DNA from: Actinomadura rifamycini DSM 43936
GTDB lineage: Bacteria; Actinomycetota; Actinomycetes; Streptosporangiales; Streptosporangiaceae
DNA length: 64,000 nucleotides
Reading direction: 5' to 3'
Assembly: GCF_000425065.1 (NCBI RefSeq)
Contig: NZ_AULB01000033.1
Coordinates: forward strand, 1-64,000
Of this stretch, positions 35,896 through 44,281 are shown piece after piece (position 1 is the first letter of the stretch; the number at the start of each line of letters is the position of its first letter). A program made the translations under genes and the position numbers. Below the pieces are notes generated by a model. The model did no database searches, was not told the DNA's origin, and was given only the letters and a program-made list of their open reading frames with translations.

Positions 35896-37019
35896 GAGTC
35901 CTTCCCCTTCGTGACCGTGACCGTCTCGGACCCGGCCGCCGCGGACCCGGCCTTCGCCGCCGCGCCGGGCGCGTCGACCGAATGCCTGGTGCGGGACTTC
36001 AGCGCCCGTGCGACGCGCAGCTCCAGCAGCCGGTCCACGCTGATCGCCAGGAGCAGCAGCACACCGGTGATGGCCTGCTGCCAGAACGAGTTGACCTTGA
36101 GCACCACCAGCACGCTGCCGATGGTGGTGAGCAGGAGCGCGCCGAGCGCCGCGCCGTACACGGTGCCGACGCCGCCGGTGATCGCGACGCCGCCGACCAC
36201 GACGGCGCTGACGACCGTCAGCTCCCAGCCGTTGGCGGCGTCGGCGACGACCGTGCCGAACCGGGCCAGCCACAGCACCCCGGCGAGGCCGGCGAGGCCG
36301 CCGCTGACGAGGTAGGCGGTCAGCACGCGGCGGCGGATCGGGATGCCGGCCAGGCGCGCCGCCTCCGGGCTCGATCCGATCGCGTAGAACTCGCGGCCGG
36401 ACGAGTAGGAGCGCAGGTAGTACCCGACCATCAGCATCACGATCACCGTGATGATCGGCAGGTACGGGACGCCGAGGACGCCGCCGGTGCCGATCGACAG
36501 GATCCCGTCCGGCACCTCGGACGCGCTGATCTGCTCGCCCTGCGCGATGCGGTACTGGAGCCCCTGGATCACGTACAGCGTGCCGAGCGTGACGACCAGG
36601 GCGGGCACCCTGCAGAAGCTGACGAGCAGCCCGTTGACGAGGCCGCAGAGGAGGCCGATGCCGACGCCGAGGGCGACGGCGACGAGGATGTTGGTGTCGC
36701 TGTCCGACACGAAGCTGCCGACGAGGAACGCGACGAGCCCGACGGTCGACCCGACCGACAGGTCGATGTTGCGGGTGACGACCACGATCGTCTGCCCGAC
36801 GGCCAGCAGCACCAGGATCGAGGCGTTGAGGAAGATGTCCTTCACGCCCTGCTCGGACAGGAACCGCGGGTTCGCGATCGTCGTGGCGACGACCAGGACG
36901 ACCAGCGCCCCGAAGATGCTCAGCTCGCGCGCGCGCAGGATGAAGTCGACGAGGCGGCGCCCTCCCCCCGGCGCGCCGTCCGGCCCGCTGCGGGCCGGGG
37001 ACTCTGCGAGGACGGTCAT
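35892..37019 (-). CDS. rhaP: Rhamnose ABC transporter permease 1
   Basis: This 375-residue RbsC-family permease has VVTRNIDLSVGSTVGLVAF and the coupling loop SSPEAARLAGIPIRRR. About ten membrane helices are followed by a charged cytoplasmic tail (SRTRHSVDAPGAAAKAG). It pairs with the next gene to form the heterodimeric channel. The ATG at 37019 comes 3 bases after the ATPase stop, so the ATPase and both permease genes form a tight block. Confidence 0.9.
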   Translation of the reverse strand: MTVLAESPARSGPDGAPGGGRRLVDFILRARELSIFGALVVLVVATTIANPRFLSEQGVKDIFLNASILVLLAVGQTIVVVTRNIDLSVGSTVGLVAFLVGSFVSDSDTNILVAVALGVGIGLLCGLVNGLLVSFCRVPALVVTLGTLYVIQGLQYRIAQGEQISASEVPDGILSIGTGGVLGVPYLPIITVIVMLMVGYYLRSYSSGREFYAIGSSPEAARLAGIPIRRRVLTAYLVSGGLAGLAGVLWLARFGTVVADAANGWELTVVSAVVVGGVAITGGVGTVYGAALGALLLTTIGSVLVVLKVNSFWQQAITGVLLLLAISVDRLLELRVARALKSRTRHSVDAPGAAAKAGSAAAGSETVTVTKGKDS

Positions 37020-37022
37020 GGG

Positions 37023-38561
37023 TCAGGCCGCCTTTCCGTTGTCGGCGCGGCCGGTCGCGGCGGCCATCACGTTCTCCTCGGTCGCGTCCCCGCGGCCGAT
37101 CTCGGCGGTGATCCGGCCCTCGTGCATCACCAGGACGCGGTCGGCCATGCCGATCACCTCCGGCAGGTCGGAGGAGATCATCAGGACGGCGAGGTCCTGC
37201 GCGGCGAGTTCGGACAGCAGCCGGTGCACCTCGGCCTTGGTCCCGACGTCGATGCCGCGCGTCGGCTCGTCCACGATGAGGACGTCCGGCTCGGTCGCGA
37301 GCCACTTGGCGAGCACGACCTTCTGCTGGTTGCCGCCGGACAGGACGCCGACGACGTCGGTGAGCCGCGCGTACTTGAGCTGGAGCTTCAGCGCCCAGTC
37401 GGCGGCGCGGTCGCGCTCGACCTTCCGGGAGATCAGCCCGGCGCGGCCGGTCGCGCGGCGCAGCGACCGCAGCTGGGTGAGGCCCATGTTGCGCTCGATG
37501 GACATGTCCATGACGAGCCCCTGCTGGCGGCGGTCCTCGGGGACGAGCGCCAGCCCGGCCGACATCGCCGCGGTCGGGCTGCCCGCGGGCAGCGCCTTGC
37601 CCGCGACCTCCACGGAGCCGGCGTCCCAGCGGTCCACCCCGAAGATCGCGCGGGCGACCTCGGAGCGGCCCGCGCCGACCAGCCCGGCGAGCGCGACGAT
37701 CTCGCCGCGCCGCACCTCGAACGAGACGTCGGTGAAGGTGCCCTCGCGGGTCAGCCGGCTCACCTTGAGCGCGACCTCGCCGGGCGCCACGTCCTGCTTG
37801 GGGTAGAGCGCGTCGAGGTCGCGGCCGACCATGCGGCGGACGAGGTCGTCGGGCGTGAGGCCCTCGAGCGCCTCGGTGCCGATGTAGGTGCCGTCCCGCA
37901 GCGTGGTGACCCGCTGGCAGATCTCGAAGATCTCCTCCAGCCGGTGCGAGATGAACAGGATCGCGCAGCCCTGCTCCTGCAGCGTCCGGGTGACGGTGAA
38001 GAGCCGGGCGACCTCCTGCCCGGTCAGCGCGGCCGTCGGCTCGTCCATGATCAGCACGCGGGCGTCCCGGGAGATGGCCTTGGCGATCTCGACGACCTGC
38101 TGGTCGGCGATCGACAGGCCGCGCGCGGGCTGCTGCGGGTCGAGCGCGACCCCGAGCCGCTCGAACAGCTTCGCGGTCTCGGCGTGCATCGCCCTGCGGT
38201 CGATGCGGCCGCCGGCGGCGCGCGGCTGCCGCCCCATGAAGATGTTCTCCGCGACCGACAGGTCGGGGAACATCGTCGGCTCCTGGTAGATGACGGCGAC
38301 GCCGGCGGCCTGCGCGTCGGCGGGGCCGCCGAAGCTCACCGGCTCGCCGTCGACCCGCACCTCGCCCGCGTCCGGCCGGTGCACGCCTGCGAACGTTTTT
38401 ACGACCGTGGACTTGCCTGCGCCGTTCTCCCCCGCGAGCGCGTGCACTTCGCCCGCGTGGAGCTCCAGGGTCACGCCCTGGAGGGCGCGGACGGCGCCGA
38501 AGGACTTGCTGACGTTGACCAGGGCCAATGTCGGCGGTGCCGACCGGCCGGGTGCACTCAT
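37023..38561 (-). CDS. rhaT: Rhamnose ABC transporter ATP-binding protein
   Basis: The 512-residue two-cassette ATPase has first Walker A GENGAGKST (about 44-52), LSIADQQVVEIAKAI and Walker B LIMDEPTA. The second half has GLVGAGRSEVAR, LSGGNQQKVVLAKWL and VLIVDEPTRGIDVG. Resemblance to rbsA in this window is strong; the two importers are paralogous. ATG 38561 is preceded by GAGGAGG at 7 bases. It is the first gene of the leftward rha operon and starts 39 bases from a LacI-type operator. Confidence 0.92.
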   Translation of the reverse strand: MSAPGRSAPPTLALVNVSKSFGAVRALQGVTLELHAGEVHALAGENGAGKSTVVKTFAGVHRPDAGEVRVDGEPVSFGGPADAQAAGVAVIYQEPTMFPDLSVAENIFMGRQPRAAGGRIDRRAMHAETAKLFERLGVALDPQQPARGLSIADQQVVEIAKAISRDARVLIMDEPTAALTGQEVARLFTVTRTLQEQGCAILFISHRLEEIFEICQRVTTLRDGTYIGTEALEGLTPDDLVRRMVGRDLDALYPKQDVAPGEVALKVSRLTREGTFTDVSFEVRRGEIVALAGLVGAGRSEVARAIFGVDRWDAGSVEVAGKALPAGSPTAAMSAGLALVPEDRRQQGLVMDMSIERNMGLTQLRSLRRATGRAGLISRKVERDRAADWALKLQLKYARLTDVVGVLSGGNQQKVVLAKWLATEPDVLIVDEPTRGIDVGTKAEVHRLLSELAAQDLAVLMISSDLPEVIGMADRVLVMHEGRITAEIGRGDATEENVMAAATGRADNGKAA

Positions 38562-38599
38562 GGCGACCCTCCTCGCGGGGGACGTCCGAAACGGGACGG

Positions 38600-38616
38600 T
38601 GAAAAACGTTTTAACA
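38600..38616 (-). promoter_or_regulatory. RhaR-type operator upstream of rhaT
   Basis: TGAAAAACGTTTTAACA contains a perfect 10-bp palindrome AAAACGTTTT (38603-38612) centred on CG. It is located where repressor would block the leftward rha operon. Its right half ACGTTTTAA recurs at 38798-38809 before rhaR. Confidence 0.65.
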
Positions 38617-38793
38617 GGATGTTGCGGAGGACGGTAGATGTGACCTGATGCACCCGTCAAGAGGGAACATCGGCGAGAACCCGGCGTAACGTCGCGGAAA
38701 CCTCGGTGTGGCAAGGGACGGCGACGTTTTGAAGATGCCCGGCGTCCGGGTCCGGCCGCCGCCCGCGGGGGCACCCGGCTGTTCATCTCGGGG

Positions 38794-38812
38794 TTGACAC
38801 GTTTTAATCGAT
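38794..38812 (+). promoter_or_regulatory. rhaR promoter -35 overlapped by operator
   Basis: TTGACA (38794-38799) is a perfect -35 hexamer, and the overlapping ACACGTTTTAATC shares ACGTTTTAA with the rhaT operator. No good -10 is visible at 17 bases (bases 38817-38822 are poor). The overlap suggests autoregulation by RhaR. Confidence 0.5.
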
Positions 38813-38859
38813 GACCCAAAGTGTCCGACACCACAACCGGATCCGACGGGGGCGAGAGC

Positions 38860-39951
38860 GTGAGCACTGAAGGCACCGGGCGGCCGGGCGGCGGCCGCCC
38901 CGCTCGGGGGCGCCCCGCCGTGGGCATCAAGCAGGTCGCCGCCCGCGCCGGCGTCTCCCCCGGCACCGTGTCGAACGTGCTCAACCGCCCCGAGCGGGTC
39001 GCCGAGGCCACCCGCGCACGCGTCGAGCAGGCGATCGTCGAGCTCGGCTTCGTCCGCAACGGCTCTGCGTCCACGCTGCGCGCCGGGCACAGCAGCACGA
39101 TCGGGCTGATGGTGCTCGACCTCGCCAACCCGTTCTTCACCGACCTCGCCCGCGGCGTCGAGGACGTCGCCAGCGAGCGCGGCTACGCGGTGATCCTCGC
39201 GTCGTCCGCCGAGTCGGACGACCGGGAGCAGCGCAACCTGCGGGTGCTCGCCGAGCAGCGGGTCCGCGGCGTGCTGCTCACCCCGGTCGGCGACGACGGC
39301 GCGAACGCCGACGTGCTCCGCGACCGCGGTGTCCCGGTCGTCCTGCTGGACCACCCGACGCCGCGCGCCAACCAGTGCTCGGTCGCGGTCGACGACGTCG
39401 CGGGCGGCGAGCTGGCCGCCGGGCGGCTGCTGGACGACGGGGCCCGCACGCTCGCGTACGTCGCGGGCCCGTCCGTCCTGCGGCAGTGCGCCGACCGGCG
39501 CAAGGGGGCGCTGCGCGCGCTCAAGGCCGCCGGGCTCGGCCGGGAGGCGATGCGCGAGGTGACCGTCCCGGCGATGAACGCCCGGGCCGGGCAGGAGGCC
39601 GCGCTGCGGCTGCTGTCGGACGGCCGCCCGCTGCCGGACGCCGTCTTCTGCGCCAACGACCTGCTCGCGCTCGGCGTGCAGCGCGAGCTGCTGCAGGCCG
39701 GCGTGAAGGTCCCGACCGACGTCGCGATCATGGGGTACGACGACATCGAGTTCTCCGCGGCCGCCGCCGTCCCGCTCAGCTCCGTGCGGCAGCCCACCTA
39801 CCAGCTCGGCCGCATCGCGACCGAGCTGCTGCTCGAGGAGTGCGACGACGAGGGCGCGGGGCACGCTCACCAGCAGGTGATGTTCCAGCCGGAACTGGTG
39901 GTCCGCGAGTCCAGCCGGCCCGCGGGGGGCCCGAAGGGGGGTCAGGGGTGA
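38860..39951 (+). CDS. rhaR: LacI-family repressor of rhamnose genes
   Basis: This regulator has about 363 residues. Its helix-turn-helix is VGIKQVAARAGVSPGTVSNVLN and its effector domain begins TIGLMVLDLANPFFTDLARG. FCANDLLALG and IMGYDDIEFS are the usual ligand-lobe motifs. The start is uncertain: GTG 38860 (purine-rich GGGGGCGAGAG upstream) is preferred because GTG 38821 would lie at or before the expected transcript start. It is divergent from the transporter operon and co-transcribed with lutABC and rhaB, so it probably represses both directions and is relieved by a rhamnose catabolite. Its TGA overlaps the lutA GTG by 4 bases. Confidence 0.87.
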   Translation: MSTEGTGRPGGGRPARGRPAVGIKQVAARAGVSPGTVSNVLNRPERVAEATRARVEQAIVELGFVRNGSASTLRAGHSSTIGLMVLDLANPFFTDLARGVEDVASERGYAVILASSAESDDREQRNLRVLAEQRVRGVLLTPVGDDGANADVLRDRGVPVVLLDHPTPRANQCSVAVDDVAGGELAAGRLLDDGARTLAYVAGPSVLRQCADRRKGALRALKAAGLGREAMREVTVPAMNARAGQEAALRLLSDGRPLPDAVFCANDLLALGVQRELLQAGVKVPTDVAIMGYDDIEFSAAAAVPLSSVRQPTYQLGRIATELLLEECDDEGAGHAHQQVMFQPELVVRESSRPAGGPKGGQG

Positions 39952-40661
39952 AGATCGCGCTGTTCCTGACGTGCGTCAACGACACGATGTACCCGGAGAC
40001 GGGCAAGGCGATGGTGCGGCTGCTGCGGCGGCTCGGCCACGACGTCGAGTTCCCGCCCGGGCAGACGTGCTGCGGGCAGATGCACCTCAACACCGGCTAC
40101 CGCACGCAGGCGAAGCACCTCGTCAAGGGGTTCTCCGAGACGTTCGACGCGTACGACGCGGTGGTGACGCCGTCGGCGTCGTGCGCGGCGATGATCCGGG
40201 ACTGGCATCCCCGCCTCGCGCCCCGCACCGCGGGCCTGGCGTCCCGCGTCCACGAGCTGACCGAGTTCCTCGTGGACGTCCTCGGCGTCACCGACGTCGG
40301 CGCGTACTACCCGCACCGCGTCACCTACCACCCGACCTGCCACTCGCTGCGGATGCTGCACGTCGGCGACCGCCCGCTGAAGCTGCTGCGCGAGGTGCGC
40401 GGCATCGACCTGGTCGACCTGCCGGACGCGACCCAGTGCTGCGGGTTCGGCGGCACGTTCGCGCTGAAGAACTCCGAGGTCTCGGCCGCGATGTGCGCGG
40501 ACAAGGTGACGGCCGTCCGGGAGACCGGCGCGGAGACGCTGTGCGCCGCCGACAACTCGTGCCTGATGCACATCGGCGGCGCGCTCAGCCGCACCCGCGC
40601 GGGCGTCCGGACCGTCCACCTCGCCGAGATCCTCGCGTCCACGGAGGAGGACCCGTCGTGA
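39948..40661 (+). CDS. lutA: L-lactate dehydrogenase complex subunit LutA/LldE
   Basis: The 237-residue protein has two cysteine-rich CCG domains, QTCCGQMHLNTGY (about residue 45) and TQCCGFGGTFALKNSE (about residue 164), which bind an iron-sulfur cluster. LutA works with LutB and LutC to oxidise L-lactate to pyruvate. The GTG start (39948) overlaps the rhaR TGA. Presence in a rhamnose operon fits its role: RhaEW makes L-lactate from the lactaldehyde half of rhamnose. Confidence 0.93.
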   Translation: MKIALFLTCVNDTMYPETGKAMVRLLRRLGHDVEFPPGQTCCGQMHLNTGYRTQAKHLVKGFSETFDAYDAVVTPSASCAAMIRDWHPRLAPRTAGLASRVHELTEFLVDVLGVTDVGAYYPHRVTYHPTCHSLRMLHVGDRPLKLLREVRGIDLVDLPDATQCCGFGGTFALKNSEVSAAMCADKVTAVRETGAETLCAADNSCLMHIGGALSRTRAGVRTVHLAEILASTEEDPS

Positions 40662-42181
40662 CGTCCCAGAACGCGATGCCGACCTACCTCGGCATGCCGT
40701 CCTTCCCCGACGCCGCCCGGCGCGCCGTCGCGGACCCGCGGCTGCGCGGCAACCTCGCGCACGCCACCGGCACGATCCGGGAGCGCCGCGCCGACGCCGT
40801 CGCCGAACTGGACGACTGGGGCGCGCTGCGGGAGTCGGGCAAGCAGATCAAGGACCACGTCCTGGCGAACCTCGGCCACTACCTGCGGGTGCTCGAGGAG
40901 AAGGTGACCGAGGCGGGCGGAACGGTCCACTGGGCGCGGGACGCCGCCGAGGCGAACCGGATCGTCGCCGACCTGGTGAAGGCGACCGGCGAGACCGAGG
41001 TCGTCAAGGTCAAGTCGATGGCCACCCAGGAGATCGGCCTGAACGAGGCGCTCGCCGAGGAGGGCATCGCCGCCTACGAGACCGACCTCGCCGAGCTGAT
41101 CGTGCAGCTCGGCCACGACCGCCCGTCGCACATCCTCGTCCCCGCCATCCACCGGAACCGGTCCGACATCCGCGACATCTTCCGCAAGGAGATGCCGGAC
41201 GCGCCCGCGGACCTGAGCGACTCCCCCGCCGACCTCGCCGAGGCCGCCCGGCGGCACCTGCGCGCGAAGTTCCTGTCGGCGAAGGTCGCGGTGTCGGGCG
41301 TCAACTTCGCCGTCGCCGACACCGGCACCCTCGTCGTCCTCGAGTCCGAGGGCAACGGCCGGATGTGCCTCACCCTCCCCGAGACGCTCATCTCGGTGAT
41401 GGGCGTGGAGAAGATCGTCCCGACGATGCGGGACCTCGAGGTGTTCCTGCAGCTCCTCCCCCGCTCGTCCACGGCCGAGCGGATGAACCCCTACACCTCC
41501 ACCTGGACGGGCGTGCACCCCGGCGACGGGCCCCGCGACTTCCACCTCGTGCTGCTCGACAACGGCCGCACCGACACGCTCGCCGACGAGGTCGGCCGCC
41601 AGGCGCTGCGCTGCATCCGCTGCTCGGCGTGCCTCAACGTCTGCCCCGTCTACGAGCGGGCCGGCGGGCACGCCTACGGCTCCCCGTACCCGGGGCCGAT
41701 CGGCGCGATCCTGTCGCCGCAGATCCGCGGCATCGGCTCCGAGGTCGACGCCTCCCTGCCCTACGCGTCGTCGCTGTGCGGGGCGTGCTTCGAGGCGTGC
41801 CCGGTCGCGATCGACATCCCCGAGGTGCTGGTCCACCTGCGCGCCCGCGCCGTCGAGGACGGGCCGCGCCACCCGGTGGAGAAGGCCGCGATGACGGCGG
41901 CCGGGTGGACGCTGCGCTCGCCCGCGCGGCTCGCGCTCGCGCAGCGCGCCGCGTCCGCGTCCCGCCGGATCGTCGCGCCGCGCGGCCGGATCCGGCGGCT
42001 GCCCGGGCCGCTCGGCGCCTGGACCGAGACCCGCGACGCGCCCGCGCCGCCGAAGGAGTCGTTCCGCGCCTGGTGGGCCCGCACCGACGGCGGCCGCGCA
42101 CCCGACCCGGGACACGGCACCGACCCGGCCGGCCCGGGAGGCACGGAGGACGCGAAGCGGGAGAAGGGGGAGGACGCGTGA
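40658..42181 (+). CDS. lutB: L-lactate dehydrogenase complex iron-sulfur subunit LutB/LldF
   Basis: This 507-residue protein has an N-terminal LUD domain (about 50-290, with VKVKSMATQEIGLNEAL and VSGVNFAVADTGTLVV). A two-cluster ferredoxin domain follows, with CIRCSACLNVCPVY (about residue 319) and CGACFEACPVAIDIPEV (about 372). It passes electrons from lactate toward quinone. The C-terminal tail is Pro/Gly-rich. GTG 40658 overlaps the lutA stop (GTGA) and has GGAGGAGG upstream. Confidence 0.93.
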   Translation: MTSQNAMPTYLGMPSFPDAARRAVADPRLRGNLAHATGTIRERRADAVAELDDWGALRESGKQIKDHVLANLGHYLRVLEEKVTEAGGTVHWARDAAEANRIVADLVKATGETEVVKVKSMATQEIGLNEALAEEGIAAYETDLAELIVQLGHDRPSHILVPAIHRNRSDIRDIFRKEMPDAPADLSDSPADLAEAARRHLRAKFLSAKVAVSGVNFAVADTGTLVVLESEGNGRMCLTLPETLISVMGVEKIVPTMRDLEVFLQLLPRSSTAERMNPYTSTWTGVHPGDGPRDFHLVLLDNGRTDTLADEVGRQALRCIRCSACLNVCPVYERAGGHAYGSPYPGPIGAILSPQIRGIGSEVDASLPYASSLCGACFEACPVAIDIPEVLVHLRARAVEDGPRHPVEKAAMTAAGWTLRSPARLALAQRAASASRRIVAPRGRIRRLPGPLGAWTETRDAPAPPKESFRAWWARTDGGRAPDPGHGTDPAGPGGTEDAKREKGEDA

Positions 42182-42798
42182 GCGCGCGCGAGGAGATCCT
42201 GCGGCGGATCGACGGAATCGTCCCGGCGCGTCCGGACGCCGAGATCGCCGCCGACTACGCGCGGATCGAGCGCGGCTACCTGCGGCGGCACCACGACGAC
42301 GGGGTGCTCGACCTGTTCGCCGAGCGCGTCGCGCACTACCGCGCGGTCGTCCTGCGCGCCGCCGAGGCCGACCTGCCGCGGGTGATCGCCGAGCGGCTGG
42401 CCGCGCGTCCGGGCGCGCACGGGGTCCCCGGCGACCTGCCGGCGGCGTGGCTCGCGGGCGCGGACGCCGACCTGGTGCGCGACCCGGCCGTCGCCGACCT
42501 CGACGGGCTCGCGGGCGCCGTCACCGGCTGCGCCGCCGCGATCGCCGAGACCGGCACGATCGTCCTCGACCACGGGGCCGGGCAGGGCCCGCGGGCGCTG
42601 TCGCTCGTCCCCGACTACCACCTGATCGTCGTCCGCGCCGCCCAGGTGGCGCCGGACGTCCCTGAGGCGCTGGAGCGGCTCGACCCGTCCCGTCCCCTGA
42701 CGATGGTCTCCGGTCCGTCCGCGACCAGCGACATCGAGCTGTCGCGCGTGGAGGGCGTGCACGGCCCCCGAACGTTGGAAGTGGTGATCGCCGAATGA
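42178..42798 (+). CDS. lutC: L-lactate utilisation protein LutC/LldG
   Basis: The 206-residue LUD-domain protein has GCAAAIAETGTIVLDHGAGQGPRALSL-like family features in its central part: AAAIAETGTIVLD (about residue 119), SLVPDYHLIVV and a closing SATSDIELSRVEGVHGPRTL. Third component of the LutABC lactate-oxidising system. Its GTG (42178) overlaps the lutB TGA and its own TGA overlaps the rhaB ATG (42795-42798), continuing the chain of 4-base overlaps. Confidence 0.92.
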   Translation: MSAREEILRRIDGIVPARPDAEIAADYARIERGYLRRHHDDGVLDLFAERVAHYRAVVLRAAEADLPRVIAERLAARPGAHGVPGDLPAAWLAGADADLVRDPAVADLDGLAGAVTGCAAAIAETGTIVLDHGAGQGPRALSLVPDYHLIVVRAAQVAPDVPEALERLDPSRPLTMVSGPSATSDIELSRVEGVHGPRTLEVVIAE

Positions 42799-44216
42799 GC
42801 GAGAAGGTGTTCGCGGCCGTCGACCTCGGCGCGTCCAGCGGCCGGGTGATGACGGCGCGGGTCGGACCGGACGTCCTGGACCTGCGGGAGGAGCGGCGGT
42901 TCGCGAACCGGCCCGTGCGGGTGAACGGCACGCTGCACTGGGACATCCTCGGGCTCTACGGCAACGTTCTCGACGGCCTGCGCGCGCACACGGGCGAGCT
43001 GGCGTCCATCGGCATCGACTCGTGGGCCGTCGACTACGGGCTGCTCGACGAGAACGGGAAGCTGCTCGGCAACCCCGTCCACTACCGGGACGGGCGGACC
43101 GACGGGGTCATGGAGCGGCTGCGCGCCGAGATCGGCGACGACCTGCTCTACCGGGAGTCCGGACTGCAGTTCCTCCCGTTCAACACGATCTACCAGCTGG
43201 CCGCCGACGACCTGTCCCGCGCGCACTCCCTGCTGCTGATCCCCGACCTGCTCGCCCACTGGATGACCGGCGAGACGGTCGCGGAGCGGACGAACGCGTC
43301 CACGACGGGACTGCTCGACCCCCGCACCGGACTCTGGTCGACCACGCTGCTCGACCTCGTCGGCGCCTCGCCCGACCTCCTGGCGCCGCTGGTCGACCCG
43401 GGCGAGGTCATCGGCCGCGTGGGGCCGGAGGCGGGCGGCGAGTGCGGGCACCGCGGCACCCCCGTCACCGCCGTGGGCTCGCACGACACCGCGTCCGCGG
43501 TCGCCGCCGTCCCGGCGTCCGGCCGGTTCGGCTACATCTCGTGCGGGACGTGGTCGCTGGTCGGCGTCGAGCTGGACGAGCCCGTCCTCGGCGAGGAGAG
43601 CCGCAAGGCGAACTTCACCAACGAGGGCGGGGTGGACGACACCGTCCGGTACCTGCGCAACGTGATGGGGCTGTGGCTCCTGCAGGAGTCGATGCGGGCC
43701 TGGGGCAACCCCGACCTGCCCGCGCTGCTCGCCGAGGCCGCGCGGGTGCCGGGGCTGCGCTCCCTCATCGACCCCGACGACCCGGAGTTCCTGCCGCCCG
43801 GCGACATGCCGTCCCGGATCGCCGCGCACTGCCGCCGCCGCGGGTTCCCCGAGCCGGCCACGCGCGCCGAGACCGTCCGCTGCATCATGGACAGCCTCGC
43901 CCTCGCGCACCGGGAGACGCTGCGCGAGGCGGCGCGGCTGTCGGGCACCGAGGTGGAGGTCGTGCACCTCGTCGGCGGCGGGAGCCGCAACGAGCTGCTG
44001 TGCCGGCTGACGGCCGACGCGTGCGGGCTCCCGCTCGTCGCGGGCCCGGTCGAGGCGACCGCACTGGGCAACGTCCTGGTGCAGGCGCGCGCGCACGGCA
44101 TCGTGGGGAGTCTCGCCGAGATGCGCGAACTCGTCGCCGCGACGCAGCCGCTGCGCCGCTACGAGCCGTCGGCCGATTCCGGCCGCTGGGACGAGGCCGC
44201 CGAGCGCCTGCGCTGA
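42795..44216 (+). CDS. rhaB: Rhamnulokinase
   Basis: The 473-residue FGGY-family kinase phosphorylates L-rhamnulose at O-1, using ATP. Visible motifs are AAVDLGASSGRVM (phosphate 1, residues 7-19), GIDSWAVDYGLLDENG (catalytic Asp in the WAVDYG context), FNTIYQLAA, ISCGTWSLVGVE and VHLVGGGSRNELLCRLTADA (adenosine motif). Length is typical for RhaB. It is the last gene of the rhaR-lutABC-rhaB operon, translationally coupled to lutC. It supplies the substrate for RhaEW encoded on the other strand. Confidence 0.95.
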   Translation: MSEKVFAAVDLGASSGRVMTARVGPDVLDLREERRFANRPVRVNGTLHWDILGLYGNVLDGLRAHTGELASIGIDSWAVDYGLLDENGKLLGNPVHYRDGRTDGVMERLRAEIGDDLLYRESGLQFLPFNTIYQLAADDLSRAHSLLLIPDLLAHWMTGETVAERTNASTTGLLDPRTGLWSTTLLDLVGASPDLLAPLVDPGEVIGRVGPEAGGECGHRGTPVTAVGSHDTASAVAAVPASGRFGYISCGTWSLVGVELDEPVLGEESRKANFTNEGGVDDTVRYLRNVMGLWLLQESMRAWGNPDLPALLAEAARVPGLRSLIDPDDPEFLPPGDMPSRIAAHCRRRGFPEPATRAETVRCIMDSLALAHRETLREAARLSGTEVEVVHLVGGGSRNELLCRLTADACGLPLVAGPVEATALGNVLVQARAHGIVGSLAEMRELVAATQPLRRYEPSADSGRWDEAAERLR

Positions 44217-44267
44217 CGTGTAGCGCCGAGGTGTGGCGCCAACTTATGGCGCCGGGATATGGCGACG

Positions 44268-44281
44268 TATAGCCTCGCCGT
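44268..44281 (+). promoter_or_regulatory. Leaderless -10 element before phosphatase gene
   Basis: TATAGC (44268-44273) is 8 bases before the GTG at 44282, with no Shine-Dalgarno sequence in between, as expected for a leaderless transcript. Confidence 0.35.

Noticed and set aside
44235..44253. GGCGCC-N7-GGCGCC as a terminator after rhaB
   Set aside because: Each half is itself a 6-bp palindrome, the stem is only 6 bp and it overlaps the upstream promoter region of the next gene; too weak to call.
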